From: Chondrosia reniformis
Taxonomy: Eukaryota; Porifera; Demospongiae; Chondrillida; Chondrillidae
Direction of reading: 5' to 3'
DNA length: 64,000 bases
NCBI GenBank assembly: GCA_947172415.1
Contig: OX359196.1
Location: 2,606,501 to 2,670,500, forward strand
Below the pieces are notes generated by a model. That model was not told the DNA's origin. It did no database searches and worked only from the letters and a program-made list of their open reading frames with translations. The position numbers and the translations under genes were made by a program. Position 1 is the stretch's first letter; each line of letters begins with the position of its first letter. Below are positions 47,001 to 57,387 of this stretch, piece after piece.

Positions 47001-50000
47001 CTCTTCATTTAGGACTTTGGCTTCATGACGAAAATGATGCAAAACTGTTGAAAGAGCAAACATTTTACCGACACAGATGAAAAGAAGACAGAGTCAATGC
47101 AACCTTGAATAACTCATTAACAGGTGCACATACCTTTATACTCAAACTGAAGTGACTTTACAAAATAACATGAAACACACTGACACATACATTAGTGGAG
47201 AGACATTATTTTAACTATGTTTACTTATAGTCTTAATTATGATCTCATTTCATTAGAAAACATTCTTAAAATATTATGCATACCGTTGAAGCATGCACCT
47301 TGTATCCTACTATCGATGCTATCTAGATTAGCTGAAGATAATATGCTTGCTATACCATTCTGCCACCTCATAACTAGATTTGTACATAATTGGGTGCTTT
47401 CTCAATACATGTATAAAAGAACTTGAAGTTTCACCACATTCTTAAAGTCTTACATTAGAAACACTTAATATTCTAGAAGAGCTTGTACGTACATTTGGGG
47501 ACCCATGCCATATTCAACAAATCACATTAATGTAATAAAATCCATAACATTCTACACACATCTAAACTTGGAACTGTTTCACAACAGTAAGATCACAATT
47601 ACATAAGAATATGTATACTTAGAATAACTTACTCTTCAAACACTGCAAGAAATAACTGTCAAACCTCTTCTTCTCAAGGAACTGGACTGTTTCTTGGAAA
47701 TTTTCAATTGGCTTGACAGACAGATGAGATACAAGCTTCCTTTCCCAATCTAATGCAGCTAAAGCTATATCTTTACACTCCTCTTCACTTAGGACTTTGT
47801 CTTCATGATGAAAATGATGCAAAACTGTTGAAAGAGCAAACATTTTACTGACACAGATGAAAAGAAGACAGAATCAATGCAACCTTGAATAACTCATAAA
47901 CAGGTGCACATACCTTTATACTCAAACTGAAGTGACTTTACAAAATAACATGAAACACACTGACACATACATTAGTGGAGAGACATTATTTTAACTAAGT
48001 TTACTTATAGTGTTATCTCACTTCATTAGAAAATATCCTTGAAATATTATACAAAAACAACTAATCAAACGTAGTGCTCCAAAGAGACAAGACACATAAT
48101 CCTGGACAAGTAGACAGTCGATGTCTTTGATTTTAGATAATGTAACAATGAAAGTTACATCAGAGTCTTTAGTTTTCTCTCCAGAGTCTGTCTTTATTTC
48201 ACAAGTAATTAGGTATTCCAGAATATGTAGTGACTTCTCCAGTTTTCAGGCTAAAAGTTTGCAGTTATGCAGTAGGCTTATTAAGCAGGGTTACAAATAC
48301 TTTAAACTAAAATCAACCTTTAAAACCTTCCTATCCCGGCAGCCTCTAGTTAGAATCAAGTATAAGAAAAAAGTAGCTAGTATGCTTAAGGACTGTCTTG
48401 TGTTACCCCACATTGTGTTACCCCACCTCCTAAGCTCTCTTCAGGTTTAGTTCCCCTATAGGCTCTTTTACAGAATAGGCATAGCATGTAGGAAAATAGT
48501 ATCTTAAATTTTCATGTAAGAAATTTTGTCATAAGGTACAAAAGGGCTATCTACTATTATTCTTCTTCTTATGCAATAGCCTTAATTTGATATATATAAT
48601 ACAGTAATGATGAACATCCAATGATGCCCAATGACATTACGTACATCCGTTTACAGAATAGAGAGGACTATATTATCAACTTGCAAGTTTTGCAGACTTT
48701 CACTTCTTTAATGATTCATTTTACAAAATATACACTTGACTTGACACTAAAATAAGTTGCTAAAAGAACAACATTTAGAGAAATTTTAATAAGCAGTGTA
48801 ATATTTATACACAGTAGGAAGTCAATTATCTGAACACATCGGGTCCGAAGGGTGTTCGGATAATCGATTGTTTGAATAATTGAAGTTCTGACTCCAACAG
48901 CATTGAAAATACATGTTTGCAAACATAAATAATAAAATTGAACACAAAATAACTTTATTAGGTACATATGAGGGTTACAACTTGGCAAAGTAATCATCAA
49001 TTTTTAAGCATTTGTCGTTTATTCTATCGTTATTTGTTCTTCTAATTAACCAATCTTCATAGTTATCGGTTAGCTTTGTCGTTTTCCCTTACGTTGTTTG
49101 GGTTGACGTTTGACACTTATCGTTTACGGATAAATTCCTGACGTTTCCAATTTTTGTTTCCTGATTAAACCAATATACTCGTGTCGTTATTGGTTTACCT
49201 TTTTCGTTTCACTGTTACCTTTTTTGGCGCGTACTGTAAGTGGGCGTGGAGTCCGGAAATGGCATTCGGTTAATCGACGTATTCGGTTAAGTGATGTCCG
49301 GATAATCAACGTTCTACTGTATAGTAAAATGTATAGAAAGTACAAAGTGTCAAGTGTGTTTAGCTTTTATAGTTTGCCTCCACAATTACAATCTATAGTA
49401 TATATGTACATTAATTACACAATTCACACCTCTTTTAAAGCTTAAAAGAGTATTTATTGTGACAGTCATATATTTGTATATAAAGTCAATGTAGAGTACA
49501 ATTATCTACTACTCAAACTAAACAGGCCACTTCTGCTTCTATTAAAATTAAACTGGACATTACAGACCCCTATAATGACTGATTAGTGGAATACTCAGAT
49601 ACGTACTAAGATACTTTAGATATGTTCATACATATATACGTATCTACATGGATTATCATAATGGTTTGCATAGTGACTATCCTATGCAAAACGGCAACAA
49701 ACACGTATGGGAAAAGTGATATAATACTTTTTGTATAATGTATATATGTATGCAAAGTGGTATCATGCTTTATTTTGTATATGCGTGCATTACACATGAT
49801 GATTTCAATCCAAGTAAAATAGCATAAAATATCTCAGGTTTTACTCATTAAAGCAAGATATAGAGCCAATCACATTTAGTATAACTACCAAAAAACACAT
49901 GTACACTTGCAGGAACCTTGTATCCTACTATCTGACACTATCTAGATTAGCTTACTCTTCAATGGCTCCAAGCAATCACTGTCAAACTCTGCTTCCTCAA

Positions 50001-53000
50001 GGAATTTGACCACTTCTTGGGTGTATCCAAGTGACTTGGCAGATAGATGGGACACAAGTTTCCATTCCCAATCCCGACCAGCTGATCCTATATCTTTACA
50101 CTCATCTTCATTTAGAATCTTTTCTTTATGATGACAGTGCTGCAAAACTGTAAAACAATGGAAAATCCATATAGACTGTAGATTATACATACATTAACAT
50201 TTAACTGTAAATTGGCAGAATATTATCTCATCTTCAGAGTGTGGAATGGTTTCCTGCTTTCTAGCTTAGATTCTGGTTCCATAGTCAGTAGGTTCAATCT
50301 AAGTACCACAATGTTACATTTCCTAGCACTTCAGCAGTTGCCTTGTAATGCGGATAATAATATTATTGCATTATGAGCCACATATTCTATTAAAGACATG
50401 GATTCTCTCAACTGTACACTAGTTCTCATTTCAGATGAAAAAGATTAAAAAGTGTTTCAGTTGAGTGAATGATGATGCATGTTTCAAGAGCTTGCATAGT
50501 GATTATCCCAAAACAGCAACAAACACAGAATATTGGGAAAAGTGGTATCATGCTTTATTTTGTAGGCGTGCATTACACTTGATGATTTCAATCCAAGTAA
50601 AATAGCATAAAATATCTCAGGTTTTACTCATTAAAGCAAGATATAGAGCCAATCACATTTAGTATAACTACAAAAACACATGTACACTTGCAGGAACCTT
50701 GTATCCTACTATCTGACACTATCTAGATTAGCTTACTCTTCAATGGCTCCAAGCAATCACTGTCAAACTCTGCTTCCTCAAGGAATTTGACCACTTCTTG
50801 GGTGTATCCAAGTGACTTGGCAGATAGATGGGACACAAGTTTCCATTCCCAATCATCACCAGCTGATCCTATATCTTTACACTCATCTTCATTTAGAATC
50901 TTTTCTTCATGATGACGTGCTGCAAAACTGTAAAACAATGGAAAATCCATATAGACTGTAGATTATACATACATTGACATTTAACTGTAAATTGGCAGAA
51001 TATTATCTCATCTTCAGAGTGTTGAATGGTTTCCTGCTTTCTAGCTTAGATTCTGGTTCAATAGTCAGTAGGTTCAATCTAAGTACCACAAATGTTACAT
51101 CCTAGCACTTCAGCAGTTGCCTAGTAATGCGGATAATAATATTATTGCATTAAGAGTTACTTATTTCTATTAAAGACATGGATTCTCTCAACTGTACACT
51201 AGTTCTCATTTCAGATGAAACAGATTAAAAAGTGTTTCAGTTGAGTGAATGATGATGCATGTTTCAAGAGCTTGCATAGTGATTATCCCAAAAGGGCAAC
51301 AAACACAGATTATTGGGAAAAGTGGTATCATGCTTTATTTTGTAGGCATGCATTACACTTGATGATTTCAATCCAAGTAAAATAGCATAAAATATCTCAG
51401 GTTTTACTCATTAAAGCAAGATATAGAGCCAATCACATTTAGCATAACTGCATACAAATACACATGTACACTTGCAGGAACCTTGTATCCTACTATCTGA
51501 CACTATCTAGATTAGCTTACTCTTCAATGGCCGCAAGTAATAACTGTCAAAGTATGCTTCCTCAAGGAATTTGACCACTTCTTGGGTGTATCCAAGTGAC
51601 TTGGAAGATAGATGGGACACAAGTTTCCATTCCCAATCCCGACCAGCTGATCCTATATCTCTACACTCATCTTCACTTAGAATCTTTTCTTTATGATGAA
51701 AGTGCTGCAAAACTGTAAAACAATGAGAAATCCATACTAACTGTAAATTATCCTAAATACATTGACATTTAACTGTAAATTGGCAGAATATTATCTCATC
51801 TTCAGAGTGTGGAACGGTTTCCTTCTTTATAGCTTAGATTCTGGTACCATAGTCAGTATAGGTTCAATCTAAGTACCACAATGTTACATTTCCTAGCACT
51901 TCAGCAGTTGCCTTGTAATGCAGATAATAATGTTATTGCATTAAGAGGCACTTACAGTAGAACGTCGATTATCCGAAAGTCAATTATATGAATCGTTGAT
52001 TATCCTAACGTTGTCGCAAGATGCTGACTCAGCAAAAAATGGCCGCCAACCAACGGAAGAGAACTACTAAGTGTAGACCAGAAGCTTGAGATCTGCAAAC
52101 GATTGTAGAAAGGGGCTACTATTACTTCACTTTCGAAGGAATTGAATATTGGTAAGTCGACGATTTGTGATATAAGGCGAAATGAAGAAAAATGCGTCAC
52201 TTTTGTTGAGAAACTGCTTGCTGTTTGATTATATGTACTTTTTGATTTTACGAACAGGCCAATCCCCAATTAATTCGGATAATCAACTTTCTACCGTATT
52301 TCTATTAAAGACATGGATTCTCTCAACTGTACACTAGTTCTCATTTGAGAAGAAACATATAAACTATACTTAGCATCACCCAGGTGACATATAAAGCCTT
52401 AATTGGCCCCATTGAGGGCCTATAAGTGTATTTGCATTACATCCTACTTAATGCCTTCACGTGTAGATAATATATACATATATGCATGGGTCACCTGGCG
52501 ATGTGTCAGGTTGGTGATTGGAGCATGGTACAGGACCAGGTGGGGGCTGCCGGCATGTAATTAATAATTATATCTTTTTGTGGAAGTGAGTTAATAAATC
52601 TAGGTATGTTGAGTTACAATTAGGCTGAGTAGTTTTTTAATATATAGTGCTTTTTTGGATAGGCCTATATATAATTGTCACTTCCAATTAATGGCTTGGG
52701 TGGAATATATCATAACAGCTAGGGCTTTCACATATGTATAGGCTGTTATGGCCCAAGGAGTTTCTCCACCCAAGACATATCTGTATACCCATATACGTGT
52801 CTAATTGAATTCAGACTAACATGCCCCTTAATATACGTATATATATATAGGTACCCACGTGTCTATAAATGGAAATATAATAACCATATAGAGGTGTATG
52901 CTTATCCATATGCCAATAAACGGAAAACTAAGTATAGTCTTAAGTTGATAAATGGCTATATATACATTGTTATTTGGCAGCTGCCATAGCTTGTGAGACT

Positions 53001-56000
53001 GTTGCTAACGACTCTCTGGGAATTCGAATGTAAATTTGGTATGCGGGCGGAGCTTTTCCATCTGCCCAGTGTTTGGATAAGTGCAGCGTCCATCCCAGCC
53101 TGTGCCGCTGTGGTAGCTGTTCCTATGCGGAAGCCGTGACCCGAATATGGGGTGGGGTCTATGTCGGCTGCCTGTAGGAGAGACTTGACTTCCTTCACAA
53201 ATGTCTCTCTTGTAAGGAAGGAGCCATCGATGAATTGGAATAAGGGGCCTGCGAGCGCACCTCTCAGAGCGAGGTATGGGAGTAACGCTGTAAGGGGACA
53301 CAGGGGTTGGTTAGTCTTTCCAAGTGTAATGGTGACCCTTTGCCTGAAGGGGCTTGTCTTGGAGGCCTTAATTGTGATAAAGGCTTTTGTTGGATTGTCA
53401 TGGGAGTCAAGGGCTATGTCATTGAGGCAAAGGTGCCAGGTGGGGTCATGAGATGTGGGGGATGGTGAGCATACTTCGCCCGATCTTAGAAAACCGAAGA
53501 AGCAAACGTTCATGGCTGCCCAGATCATCAAAGTATCCGGGGAAGTAGGTGGAGCCCTCACAATGCCCCAAACGTGGCGTAGGATAGCCAGGGTAATAGG
53601 GAGGCGCACTTTCTGTGGGAGGATTGAGGTGGCCTTCCTTATACCTTTTAGCATAAGTTCAAGACCAGGGCGAATTCCATCCGGGAATGGAGTGTTAGGA
53701 CCATTGGTAATGTGGAGGTGCCGAACTGCAGCTAGGTACGTTTTGATAGTCTGCCACTTAAGGCCTTTCAATGCGAGATACGCCGAGAACAGCAGTAATT
53801 GTTGTTCTGATGCCGGGAGAGGGTGGAGGCCTGTCAGCTGGCAGAAGGTCAGGTACTGCTTTTGGCCGGAGCGGTATGTTTGGGCTGTGGATTTTGCGAC
53901 ACCTTCTCTAATGTAGTAGTTAACTGCTGTCTCCAGTTGGCTGAGAGCCAGTCTGGCGGTGGTTTCACCAAGAACAATTGGAGAAGAGTCTGAGGTATGA
54001 CTGCAGGGTCTCTGGGGGCCTCTGGAACCTGTGCAAAAAAGGCAGAGAGACGGTTACGGGATAATGCATCTGCTGGACCATTATCTTTGCCAGCAATATG
54101 GGTAGCTGATATACAGAATCGGTACTCCATGGCAAATAGGTGTAGCCCTCTGAGTAGGTGCATAACTAGAGGCTCTGTGCTTTTGCCTGATGAGATGGCC
54201 TGGACTATTGCTATATTGTCACATCTAAAGTGTATCGACAGACGATGCCATTGAGGGCCCCATGTAGCAGCGGCCAGTACAATAGGCAATAGCTCCTTCG
54301 CGGTGATGTTCTTTGGCACCCAGGTACTGGGCCAACTGCCGTGGAACCACTGATATGGGGAAGGTGACCAAGCTCCATAGCCCCATGAGCCCGATGCGTC
54401 TGAATATATCCAGACATCTGGGGATGCTGTTACCACTGGAAGTAGAAAACTGCTACCATTCCACCTTGGAAGGAATGTCCTCCACCACTGTAGGTCTGAT
54501 CGGAACTCTTTATTCAGTCGCACAAAGTGGTGGTCCTCCTTAGCAAGTTTTGACAGTTCGATTATCCTACGTACGAATATTCTACCAAAGCGGACAACCA
54601 TGGCTGGGTGATGGAGGACCCCTAGCAGGGAGAGAAGCTCCCTTTTCCTGCAGGCTTTCTTATCCTGCCAGGCATTCAAGGTGGTTTCGAGCCGCTGAAG
54701 TTTTTCTTGGGGGAGGCGTGCTGTCATGGTCTGGCTGTCCAGTTCAATGCCCAGGAACACTAGACACCTATCTGGACCTTCTACCTTTTCGGGTGCCAGG
54801 GGGACTCCCAGATCGGTGAGGACGGTTGTAGCAAGGTGGAGGGCTCGTGCTGGGGTATGTGGCTTTTCCACAAATAAGTAATGATCCAGGTAGTGGATGC
54901 AGCACTCTACGCCTCTTTCCCTTATGAGCCACTGGATCGCATCAGCCAGTGCTGTAAAAATCTTGGGTGCTGAGCGTAGGCCGAATGGTAGCCGGGTATC
55001 TAGGAAGTATTGGCCCTGCCAGTGCATGCCTAATGACCCCCAGTCCTCTGGGTGTACCGGAATGATGCGATAGGCATCTTTGATGTCGAGTTTCGAGAGT
55101 TGGGCATCCTTGCCTGCTTGTAGGATCTGTGTCACCGCCATGTCTATGGACGGGTATCGCAGGGAGCTCAGTTCCTTGGAGACACCGGTATTAACACTGC
55201 TGTCCTCTGGAAATGACAGGTCCAGGATTAGGCGCCACTTTCCTGGTTGGGATCGCTTAGGAATAACCCCAAACCTACTAACCTGCATCGGCCTCAGTGG
55301 AGGAGCTGGGAAGGGGCCTAGAATCCGCCTTTTTGACATTCCGCTAGAAGATATGCTCCCACCACCTCCGGGTGTTCATAGGCAGATGGTATGTTGCGTC
55401 TTGCGGGTTTGAGCTGCTGCCAGGAGCTCTGCAGCCCAAGTGAAAGCCATATTGAAGCCCTTCTAAGAGCCAGTGGACCAGTTGTTTGTCTGGGTAGTGC
55501 TGTAGTGCATCCCGCCATAAGGGGACAGCTAGGGGGGACGGTGCTGGTTGTGGGGGCTTGGCCATTTGCCAGTAGGGTGGAGAACGAGGAGGAGAGACTG
55601 ATAGTGCTTGGAGATCTCTTGTGTAGGCATAGTGCGGGGGACCTGCAGGGCCATGAAATGTATATGTGACAGCTACCTTGATTGCTTCTTTTTATTTATT
55701 TTATATTTTATTTTATTTTAGATATGATATAGATGTTAGAATTTGTAACGTTGCTCGCGTGCTAGACAGCCTACTCCTGACTATGCCTACATTTTTTTGT
55801 ACCGTCGTGGTCGCTGATGGGCCCATCTGCGGCGTGCTCTGATAGGCTACCTGCTTGCATGTCGATGTCCTAACGTACGTATAAATGCATGTATGTCTGG
55901 GTGAACTATGTTACTGAACATACAAAGTATCATAACTAGTAATTAAAATGGCATGCAAGCATCACCCTGACTAGACTGAGTTTGTTAAGATGTTCCTAAA

Positions 56001-57387
56001 TTGTCCTGCTCTCCGGAGCACAAAATTGGGCGGGGCGCTTCGCTGGATGAGGAAGCAAGGCTGGTGGGCCTCTCTGCCTGAATTGCATGCGCCGGCACTC
56101 TGTGTAGCGATGGCCTGGGGAGAAGCACGTGGCACACACGTGGAGAAACCTGCCCGTATCCGGGAACCTGCAGGCCCCGCTATTCCATGAGAGGCAGACA
56201 GGGGATTGTGCCCTGTTAGGGGTGTAGGGGTTGCGTGCTGGCCCCGGTGAGGATATCAATACAGAATCCCTCTGAGGAGGTTCGTCGACCCCCCAAGGAC
56301 AGGAGGCAGAACTGTGGCTGGAGCTGCAGCAGAATTGGCAAATTGCTGAGCGGCGGGTCTGGGAGGAAACAAACCTGGCATAGAGACTGGGATCCACCCC
56401 TTTCCAATCAGTGGACTTGCAGGAGGCAGCCTGGATCCCGAAGGCCCTGTCGTGGACCCGCCAGCCGTCTCCTTGAAATTGGAGATGGGCCTGAAGGATT
56501 GTGTTAGTGTATGCTGTCATTTGAGGCAGCATGCTGGTAGTCAAAGCGCCCGCTATACACAGCGTCAATACCATTTTAGCGTTATATTGCAATAGGTGCC
56601 GCCCCCACCTGGATGCTAACTCAGTTTATGTAAACATAAACTCTATTAAGAAGTGCTTCAGTTCAGTGAATGATGATGTTTCAACGGCTTACATAGTGAT
56701 TATCCCAAAAGGGCAAAAAACACAGAAAGGTCATATCATGCTTTATTTTGTACGCGTACATTACACATGACAATTTCAATCCAAGTCAAATAGCATACAA
56801 TATCTCAGGTTTTACTCTGTCATTAAAGAAAGATATAGAGCCAATCACATTTACTATAAAAACAAATACATTTGTAAACTTACAGGAACGTTGTATCCTA
56901 CCATCTGACACTATCTAGATTAGCTTACTCTTCAATGGCCGCAAGTAATCACTGTCAAAACTTGCTTCCTCAAGGAATTTGACCACTTCTTGGGTGTATC
57001 CAAGTGACTTGGCAGATAGATGGGACACAAGTTTCTCTTCCCAATACAGACCAGCTGATCCTATATCTTTACACTCATCTTCACTTAGAATCTTTTCTCT
57101 GCAATGAAAGTGCTCCAAAACTGTAAAACCATAAAAAGTATTTTGGACTCCACTCCTTTTTTAACTTACACCTGGCCTAACAACAGTAATTACCCAAGAA
57201 CAGCTTTAGTGTATCTAAAGCTGTTCTTGGGTAATGACTGATGGATTGAAGGTTGGGAATTTCAAATCAAAAATGTTCTTTAACAGACTGAAATGAACCA
57301 AGACCATATTCACTTACAGTGTTTGCACTGAGTACTACACCTCCAGTCCTTCTCTGCCACACAAGGACAACGAATGTCAGATGCCAT
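31681..57387 (-). CDS. Gene B: multi-CARD-like / ZU5 / UPA-like protein with alternative terminal exons
   Basis: Paralogue of gene A, read from high to low: exon 1 57387-57318 (MASDIRCPCVAEKDWRC); 14 CARD-like exons between 57120 and 38983; then 38670-38548, an exon ending at 38140 (5' side unclear), 37352-37159, 36713-36677, 36605-36496, 36418-36349, 36257-35695 (ZU5), 35631-35500 and 34269-34069 (UPA-like), linker exons 34003-33947, 32819-32756 and 32437-32381, and two candidate terminal exons, 33442-33135 and 32003-31681. Length is dominated by the CARD-like array. A one-base deletion in 34269-34069 shifts the frame before the terminal exons, so the deposited allele cannot encode them without correction. 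Gene B lacks the gene A exon 10152-9985. Function is inferred: an intracellular death-fold signalling protein. Confidence 0.6.
32274..32312 (+). ncRNA. Hammerhead-like motif in gene B 3' region
   Basis: CACTGATCGAAGA precedes a GACC-TTCGG-GGTC hairpin and then GAAACGTC. This is hammerhead-like with one inserted base in the CTGATGA box. A shortened copy (GGGTCGAAACGTCTGA) begins the second half of the local duplication near 32678. Such sequences occur in Penelope-like and other retroelements. Activity is doubtful. Confidence 0.3.
32283..33064. repeat. Tandem duplication of about 390 bp carrying a linker exon
   Basis: The segment from GGGTCGAAACGTCTGA (32296) to TTTTTGTTTATA (32672) recurs from about 32677 to 33064 in the same order. 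Each half contains one linker exon copy (32437-32381 and 32819-32756). The second linker has about 7 extra bases and is out of frame. Confidence 0.75.
33135..33442 (-). CDS. Gene B terminal exon 1, death-fold-like
   Basis: Acceptor TTACACAG, then (V)KSPQEIINFLDQHNDG and a helical domain ending FATLIGIFLQSC and a stop. Paralogous to 32003-31681 and in the same phase as the gene A death-domain exon. It is preceded by its own linker exon at 34003-33947, so it forms a self-contained linker-plus-terminus module. Confidence 0.55.
34069..34269 (-). pseudogene. Gene B UPA-like exon 2 with one-base deletion
   Basis: It matches gene A exon 4611-4410 but is 201 bp instead of 202. A T-run near 34133-34137 (CACATTTCAT versus CACATTTTCAT) has lost one base. 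The frame changes after DPPYE and a stop would arise in the next linker exon. Splice sites are unchanged. An assembly or allele error is possible. Confidence 0.7.
34775..35395. mobile_element. piggyBac-type MITE, TTAA duplication
   Basis: TTAA flanks both sides (34771-34774, 35396-35399). The termini CCCTTTATGCGCGAG match perfectly as inverted repeats, and the CCCTTT start with TTAA is the piggyBac signature. No transposase. Gene A carries the empty site near 5150 (CCCCTTTTAGGTTATATACAC). It lies in the intron between the two UPA-like exons of gene B. Confidence 0.85.
35500..36257 (-). CDS. Gene B ZU5 exon and first UPA-like exon
   Basis: Exon 36257-35695 (563 bp) encodes the ZU5 domain with LEVPEGAVAEKRKVQIRYGI, LASPVVYIHY and SPITLHLPHW. 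Exon 35631-35500 (132 bp) encodes the first UPA-like part. Both are open and collinear with gene A, with one extra codon (KRK) and mostly conservative substitutions. Confidence 0.8.
38983..39192 (-). CDS. Gene B membrane-distal family CARD-like exon with WE repeat
   Basis: A 210-bp exon encoding (V)LLYCQHKAKVLDEDECKY, then WEWEWEWEWNRR from a CATTCC hexanucleotide run, then KPIEDIKEVIQFLEKEHFDR. It is the last CARD-like exon before the ZU5 half and the only one with this repeat expansion. The gene A counterpart is half deleted. Confidence 0.6.
39947..40183. mobile_element. Long-TIR fold-back MITE, CAA duplication
   Basis: Inverted arms begin CACAGGATCAAATGTCAGG and extend with small gaps over roughly 70 bp each (TTTCAGAAG, CATGAAACCTA, AACAGCCAGGTTTCAAA). 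CAA flanks both ends. Removing the insert and one CAA restores the ATCACAATTACATAAG sequence seen in sister repeat units. Confidence 0.85.
40221..47824 (-). CDS. Gene B tandem array of nine IALA-type CARD-like exons
   Basis: Exons (minus, high-low): 47824-47633, 47044-46853, 46270-46079, 44253-44062, 43477-43286, 42703-42513, 41939-41748, 41166-40975, 40412-40221. Spacing is about 755-780 bp except where a 1.25-kb insertion intervenes. All are 192 bp and phase 1-1 except 42703-42513, which is 191 bp with a frameshift near its start. Each encodes VLHHF.HE.KVL.EEECKDI, a variable A(L)ARGDW/AGVDW/AEGVW segment, and an FLE..RF helix. Introns are also highly similar, so duplication is recent. The array could form a poly-CARD protein or be a set of mutually exclusive exons; sequence alone does not decide. 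Confidence 0.6.
44765..46014. mobile_element. 1.25-kb non-autonomous TIR element
   Basis: Ends CACAGGTGCCATATGACTG and, inverted, CACTGGTACCTTATGACTG agree at 16 of 19 positions. A TG doublet is duplicated at the flanks. The CCTTGGAACTG sequence of sister units is split here. No ORF was found. A short tandem repeat (ATACGAAGTGAGACGATT type, three units) lies at about 45728-45815. Confidence 0.7.
48121..48450 (+). mobile_element. Possible retroelement protein remnant in a gene B intron
   Basis: An open stretch of 109 codons includes LIKQGYKYFKLKSTFKTFLS followed by a basic segment, vaguely like the palm-to-thumb side of LINE RTs. No catalytic motif, so the call is weak. The rest of 47825-48811 shows only intron sequence and a partial dispersed repeat near 48430-48520. 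Confidence 0.2.
48812..49319. mobile_element. pogo/Tigger-type MITE
   Basis: Left end CAGTAGGAAGTCAATTATC and inverted right end CAGTAGAACGTTGATTATCC share the CAGTAGAAC..GATTATCCG terminus typical of pogo/Tigger elements. The right flank is TA. About 508 bp without a transposase. Confidence 0.75.
49956..51712 (-). CDS. Gene B second array: three IGSAG-type CARD-like exons
   Basis: Exons 51712-51521 (192 bp), 50927-50737 (191 bp) and 50147-49956 (192 bp), period about 782. They encode VLQHF/CHHKEKIL.EDECKDIG, SAGRDWEWKLVSHLS and a helix ending KFLEEA.FDS. The middle one has lost a base in GATGACAGTGC and is frameshifted at its 5' end. Their TTTTACAG acceptor and GTAAGCTA donor differ from the IALA family, so this is a separately amplified subfamily. 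Confidence 0.6.
51955..52296. mobile_element. pogo/Tigger-type MITE with visible empty sites
   Basis: CAGTAGAACGTCGATTATCC at the left and the inverted CGGTAGAAAGTTGATTATCC at the right, flanked by TA on each side. Sister repeats at 12356 and 51148 read CTTATTTCTATTAAAG without the insert. Confidence 0.85.
52956..53771 (-). pseudogene. DIRS-like tyrosine recombinase, frameshifted before the catalytic Tyr
   Basis: An open frame with FFGFLRSGEV (catalytic Arg), ITIKASKTSPFRQRV and SGHGFRIGTA (H-x-x-R). After GRWKSS the frame changes by one base (an extra C near 53041-53046), so the expected Tyr motif (AYQIYIR) lies in another frame. Related to the Ngaro recombinase at 17908-18919. Confidence 0.75.
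53849..55565 (-). pseudogene. DIRS-like RT-RNase H, two frameshifts and YLDH active site
   Basis: The N-terminal part (55565 to about 55440) encodes KQLVHWLLEGLQYGFHLG. The frame shifts near 55440 and again near 55340. The main frame (55339-53849, 496 codons) then carries SRFGVIPKR, KLDIKDAYRIIPV, PFGLRSAPKIF and HYLDHYLFV, where YLDD is expected. RNase H motifs SDASGSWGYGAW, KELLPIVLAA, CDNIAIVQAI and GKDNGPADALSR follow. Loss of the second Asp makes this RT inactive. Confidence 0.8.
55996..56592 (-). CDS. DIRS-like ORF1 (Gag-like) fragment
   Basis: About 198 codons with VCLSWNSGACRFPDTGRFLH followed by VCATCFSPGHRYTEC, a C-x2-C-x4-H-x4-C knuckle preceded by another Cys/His group. This is equivalent to the ORF1 end of the Ngaro element (CISWNAGRFC...). 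The true start is probably upstream and spliced or lost. 55570-55995 is non-coding. Confidence 0.6.
   Translation of the reverse strand: MQYNAKMVLTLCIAGALTTSMLPQMTAYTNTILQAHLQFQGDGWRVHDRAFGIQAASCKSTDWKGVDPSLYARFVSSQTRRSAICQFCCSSSHSSASCPWGVDEPPQRDSVLISSPGPARNPYTPNRAQSPVCLSWNSGACRFPDTGRFLHVCATCFSPGHRYTECRRMQFRQRGPPALLPHPAKRPAQFCAPESRTI
56929..57120 (-). CDS. Gene B first CARD-like exon (IGSAG type)
   Basis: 192 bp, phase 1-1, with (V)LEHFHCREKILSEDECKD and GYTQEVVKFLEEASFDSDYL. It is the first repeat after exon 1 and is cut off from its sisters by the DIRS-like insertion. Confidence 0.6.
57189..57235. repeat. Perfect 21-bp hairpin with 5-nt loop
   Basis: Left arm ATTACCCAAGAACAGCTTTA(G), loop TGTAT, and the exact reverse complement. 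Units 1 and 2 carry only one arm at this intron position (near 190-220 and 12640-12672), so the palindrome arose in unit 3. Confidence 0.85.

Larger units (their letters stand above)
52366..56635 (-). mobile_element. Decayed DIRS-like retrotransposon
   Basis: A 4.3-kb element in the gene B intron between CARD-like exons 56929 and 51712. ATAAACT occurs at both flanks (52359-52365 and 56636-56642). Inside the ends TTAGCATCACCCAGGTG and an inverted TTAGCATCCAGGTGGGGG pair imperfectly. A further CCAGGTGGGGGC copy near 52540 may be an internal complementary region as in DIRS1. Order on minus: ORF1, RT-RNase H, tyrosine recombinase. It is more GC-rich than its surroundings. Several frames are broken. 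52380-52950 is non-coding 3' sequence. Confidence 0.75.

Noticed and set aside
39598-47426. Recurring plus-strand frames of about 60-70 codons between the CARD-like exons
   Set aside because: They sit in introns duplicated with the exons and have no domain resemblance. Recurrence is explained by tandem duplication.
53152-55669. Plus-strand frames of 66-153 codons across 53152-55669
   Set aside because: They are antisense shadows of the DIRS-like RT and recombinase.
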